A stretch of DNA of 6,815 bases from positions 1 to 6,815 of the forward strand of contig CANROV010000102.1 of the NCBI GenBank assembly GCA_947632315.1, written 5' to 3'. The stretch's first letter is position 1. The number at the start of each line of letters is the position of its first letter. Shown here one piece after another: positions 6,011 through 6,815 of this stretch. The position numbers and the translations under genes were made by a program. Under the pieces are notes generated by a model that searched no databases, was not told the origin of the DNA, and saw nothing but the letters and a program-made list of their open reading frames with translations. Source of the stretch: Candidatus Gastranaerophilales bacterium. GTDB taxonomy: Bacteria > Cyanobacteriota > Vampirovibrionia > Gastranaerophilales > Gastranaerophilaceae.

Positions 6011-6455
6011 ATTTAATATTGTTTTATATGAACCTGAAATTCCTCAAAACACCGGTAATATAGTCAGATTATGTGCTTGTACCGGGGCAAAATTATTTTT
6101 GGTCGGCAAATTGGGATTTTCTCTTACTGATAAATATCTTAAAAGGGCAGGTCTTGATTATTGGAGCAGTACTGAAATTTTTAGATATGATAATCTCGAT
6201 TTATTATTAAGTGATTTTAAAAATTCTAATTTCTATTATTTAACGACAAAATCTAAGAATAAATATACTGATGTAAATTTTAAAAGTGGAGATTTCCTTG
6301 TTTTTGGCCCTGAAACAAGAGGAATACCTGAGAGTATATTGTTTTCAAATCCTGAAAAATCAATAACAATCCCTATGATGGAAGGGCAAAGAAGTTTAAA
6401 TCTTTCTAATTCTGTTGCTATAGTTTTATATGAGGCAATAAGACAAAATGGCTGA
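5994..6455 (+). CDS. trmL: tRNA (cytidine/uridine-2'-O-)-methyltransferase TrmL
   Basis: A SPOUT-class methyltransferase expected to 2'-O-methylate the wobble nucleotide (position 34) of certain leucine tRNAs with S-adenosylmethionine. At 153 residues it is the compact single-domain size of TrmL (YibK/CspR). The trefoil-knot motifs are clear: IVLYEPEIPQNTGNIVRLC (9-27) with N19, N22 and R25; KYLKRAGLDYW, typical of the YibK group; VFGPETRGIP (103-112) with E107; and IPMMEGQRSLNLSNSVAI (126-143), which forms the AdoMet-binding knot. The start lies inside the preceding gene, with ATG at 5994 or the adjacent ATG at 5997. No good Shine-Dalgarno is visible, so translation probably depends on coupling to the upstream gene. 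The 3' end overlaps the next gene by 8 nt. TrmJ and TrmH are longer or lack this motif set, so TrmL is favoured. Confidence 0.92.
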   Translation: MMINSKFNIVLYEPEIPQNTGNIVRLCACTGAKLFLVGKLGFSLTDKYLKRAGLDYWSSTEIFRYDNLDLLLSDFKNSNFYYLTTKSKNKYTDVNFKSGDFLVFGPETRGIPESILFSNPEKSITIPMMEGQRSLNLSNSVAIVLYEAIRQNG

Positions 6456-6815
6456 GTATGTTTTAAAAAAATTTGTAAAAGATAATTTCCCTAAAAGATG
6501 TCAGGATTCAAATAAATCTACTTTTGGCAGAATTTTAAATATTGCAGGTTCAAAAAAGTATATAGGTGCTTCATACTTGTCAAGTATTTCGGCATTAAAA
6601 ACAGGGGCAGGATATATAACTTTAGCAACTGTTTCTGATGTTATTAAGATTGTTGCTTCGATGGCGCCTGAAATTACATTTTGTAATTTTGAGGACATTT
6701 TAAAAGTTATTTCAAATTATAATGTAATTTCTGTAGGATGCGGGCTTGGAATTAGTGATGAATTAAAAATAAATAATGAAAAGTATATTGATTCAATCTC
6801 TTCGGAGCAGAAATG
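6448..6815 (+). CDS. nnrD: ADP-dependent NAD(P)H-hydrate dehydratase NnrD, N-terminal part (cut by window end)
   Basis: Repairs the S-hydrate of NADH/NADPH by ADP-driven dehydration, in the cytoplasm. The frame is open from ATG at 6448 to the window end, 122 full codons. STFGRILNIAGSKKYIGASYL (24-44), SALKTGAGYITLAT and SVGCGLG match the ordered opening motifs of the YjeF C-terminal / ribokinase-like family (hKG-x-FG-x-vlviaGS-x-x-y-x-GA, aAlrtGaG, GPGLG); here the usual GPG reads GCG. The protein begins directly at this domain, without the NnrE epimerase domain found in fused enzymes such as E. coli YjeF, so this is the stand-alone type like B. subtilis YxkO. It overlaps the trmL stop by 8 nt (ATGGCTGA), with a distant GAGG 12 nt upstream, which suggests coupled translation. 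The C-terminal catalytic part is not visible. Confidence 0.88.
   Translation, partial: MAEYVLKKFVKDNFPKRCQDSNKSTFGRILNIAGSKKYIGASYLSSISALKTGAGYITLATVSDVIKIVASMAPEITFCNFEDILKVISNYNVISVGCGLGISDELKINNEKYIDSISSEQK

Noticed and set aside
6501..6698. Minus-strand 65-codon frame
   Set aside because: It is antisense to the motif-bearing start of nnrD.
1..6815. tRNA/rRNA genes, riboswitches (including a TPP riboswitch before thiL), CRISPR arrays, insertion sequences
   Set aside because: No structured GC-richer gaps, regular spaced repeats, transposase motifs or THI-box sequence were found; the gaps are short and A/T-rich.

Overview
This 6.8 kb window is strongly AT-rich and carries eight densely packed protein genes on a bacterial plan: one on the minus strand, then seven on the plus strand. 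Both end genes are cut by the window edges. The low GC content, the MEP isoprenoid pathway gene and the Asn-rich 'NNSLFGVN'-type N-terminus of the nucleotidase remind me of gut Melainabacteria (Gastranaerophilales). That placement is an impression from sequence style, not a demonstrated assignment. All genes read cleanly with the standard bacterial code, and no frameshifts were found.

Layout. Positions 1-858 (minus) hold the N-terminal 286 residues of a glucose-6-phosphate isomerase. A 164-nt divergent intergenic region (859-1022) follows; it is the longest non-coding stretch. It contains an extended -10 element placed so that thiL could be leaderless, plus a small inverted repeat. Next comes the pair thiL (1023-1988) and ispD (1982-2623), overlapping by 7 nt. 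A 15-bp-stem perfect inverted repeat spans the ispD stop codon. After it lies a two-domain 5'-nucleotidase (2707-4257) that lacks an export signal. A clear sigma70-type promoter (TTGACC, 17-nt spacer, TAAAAT) in the next gap then starts a second transcription unit: a Gfo/Idh/MocA-family oxidoreductase (4337-5335), a PgsA-like CDP-alcohol phosphatidyltransferase (5369-6010), a TrmL-type tRNA 2'-O-methyltransferase (5994-6455) and a truncated NAD(P)H-hydrate dehydratase NnrD (6448-6815 and beyond). The last three genes overlap one another.

How the genes fit together. Most are housekeeping: glycolysis/gluconeogenesis (pgi), thiamine diphosphate synthesis (thiL), isoprenoid synthesis (ispD), phospholipid head-group transfer, tRNA wobble modification and nicotinamide cofactor repair. 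One sensible functional link is thiL-ispD: thiamine diphosphate is the cofactor of DXP synthase, which feeds the MEP pathway in which IspD acts. I see no defence system, mobile element, CRISPR array, biosynthetic cluster or RNA gene. The points most worth a second look are the palindrome at the ispD stop codon, the possible leaderless start of thiL, the apparently cytoplasmic UshA-like nucleotidase and the diverged C-terminal half of the phosphatidyltransferase.
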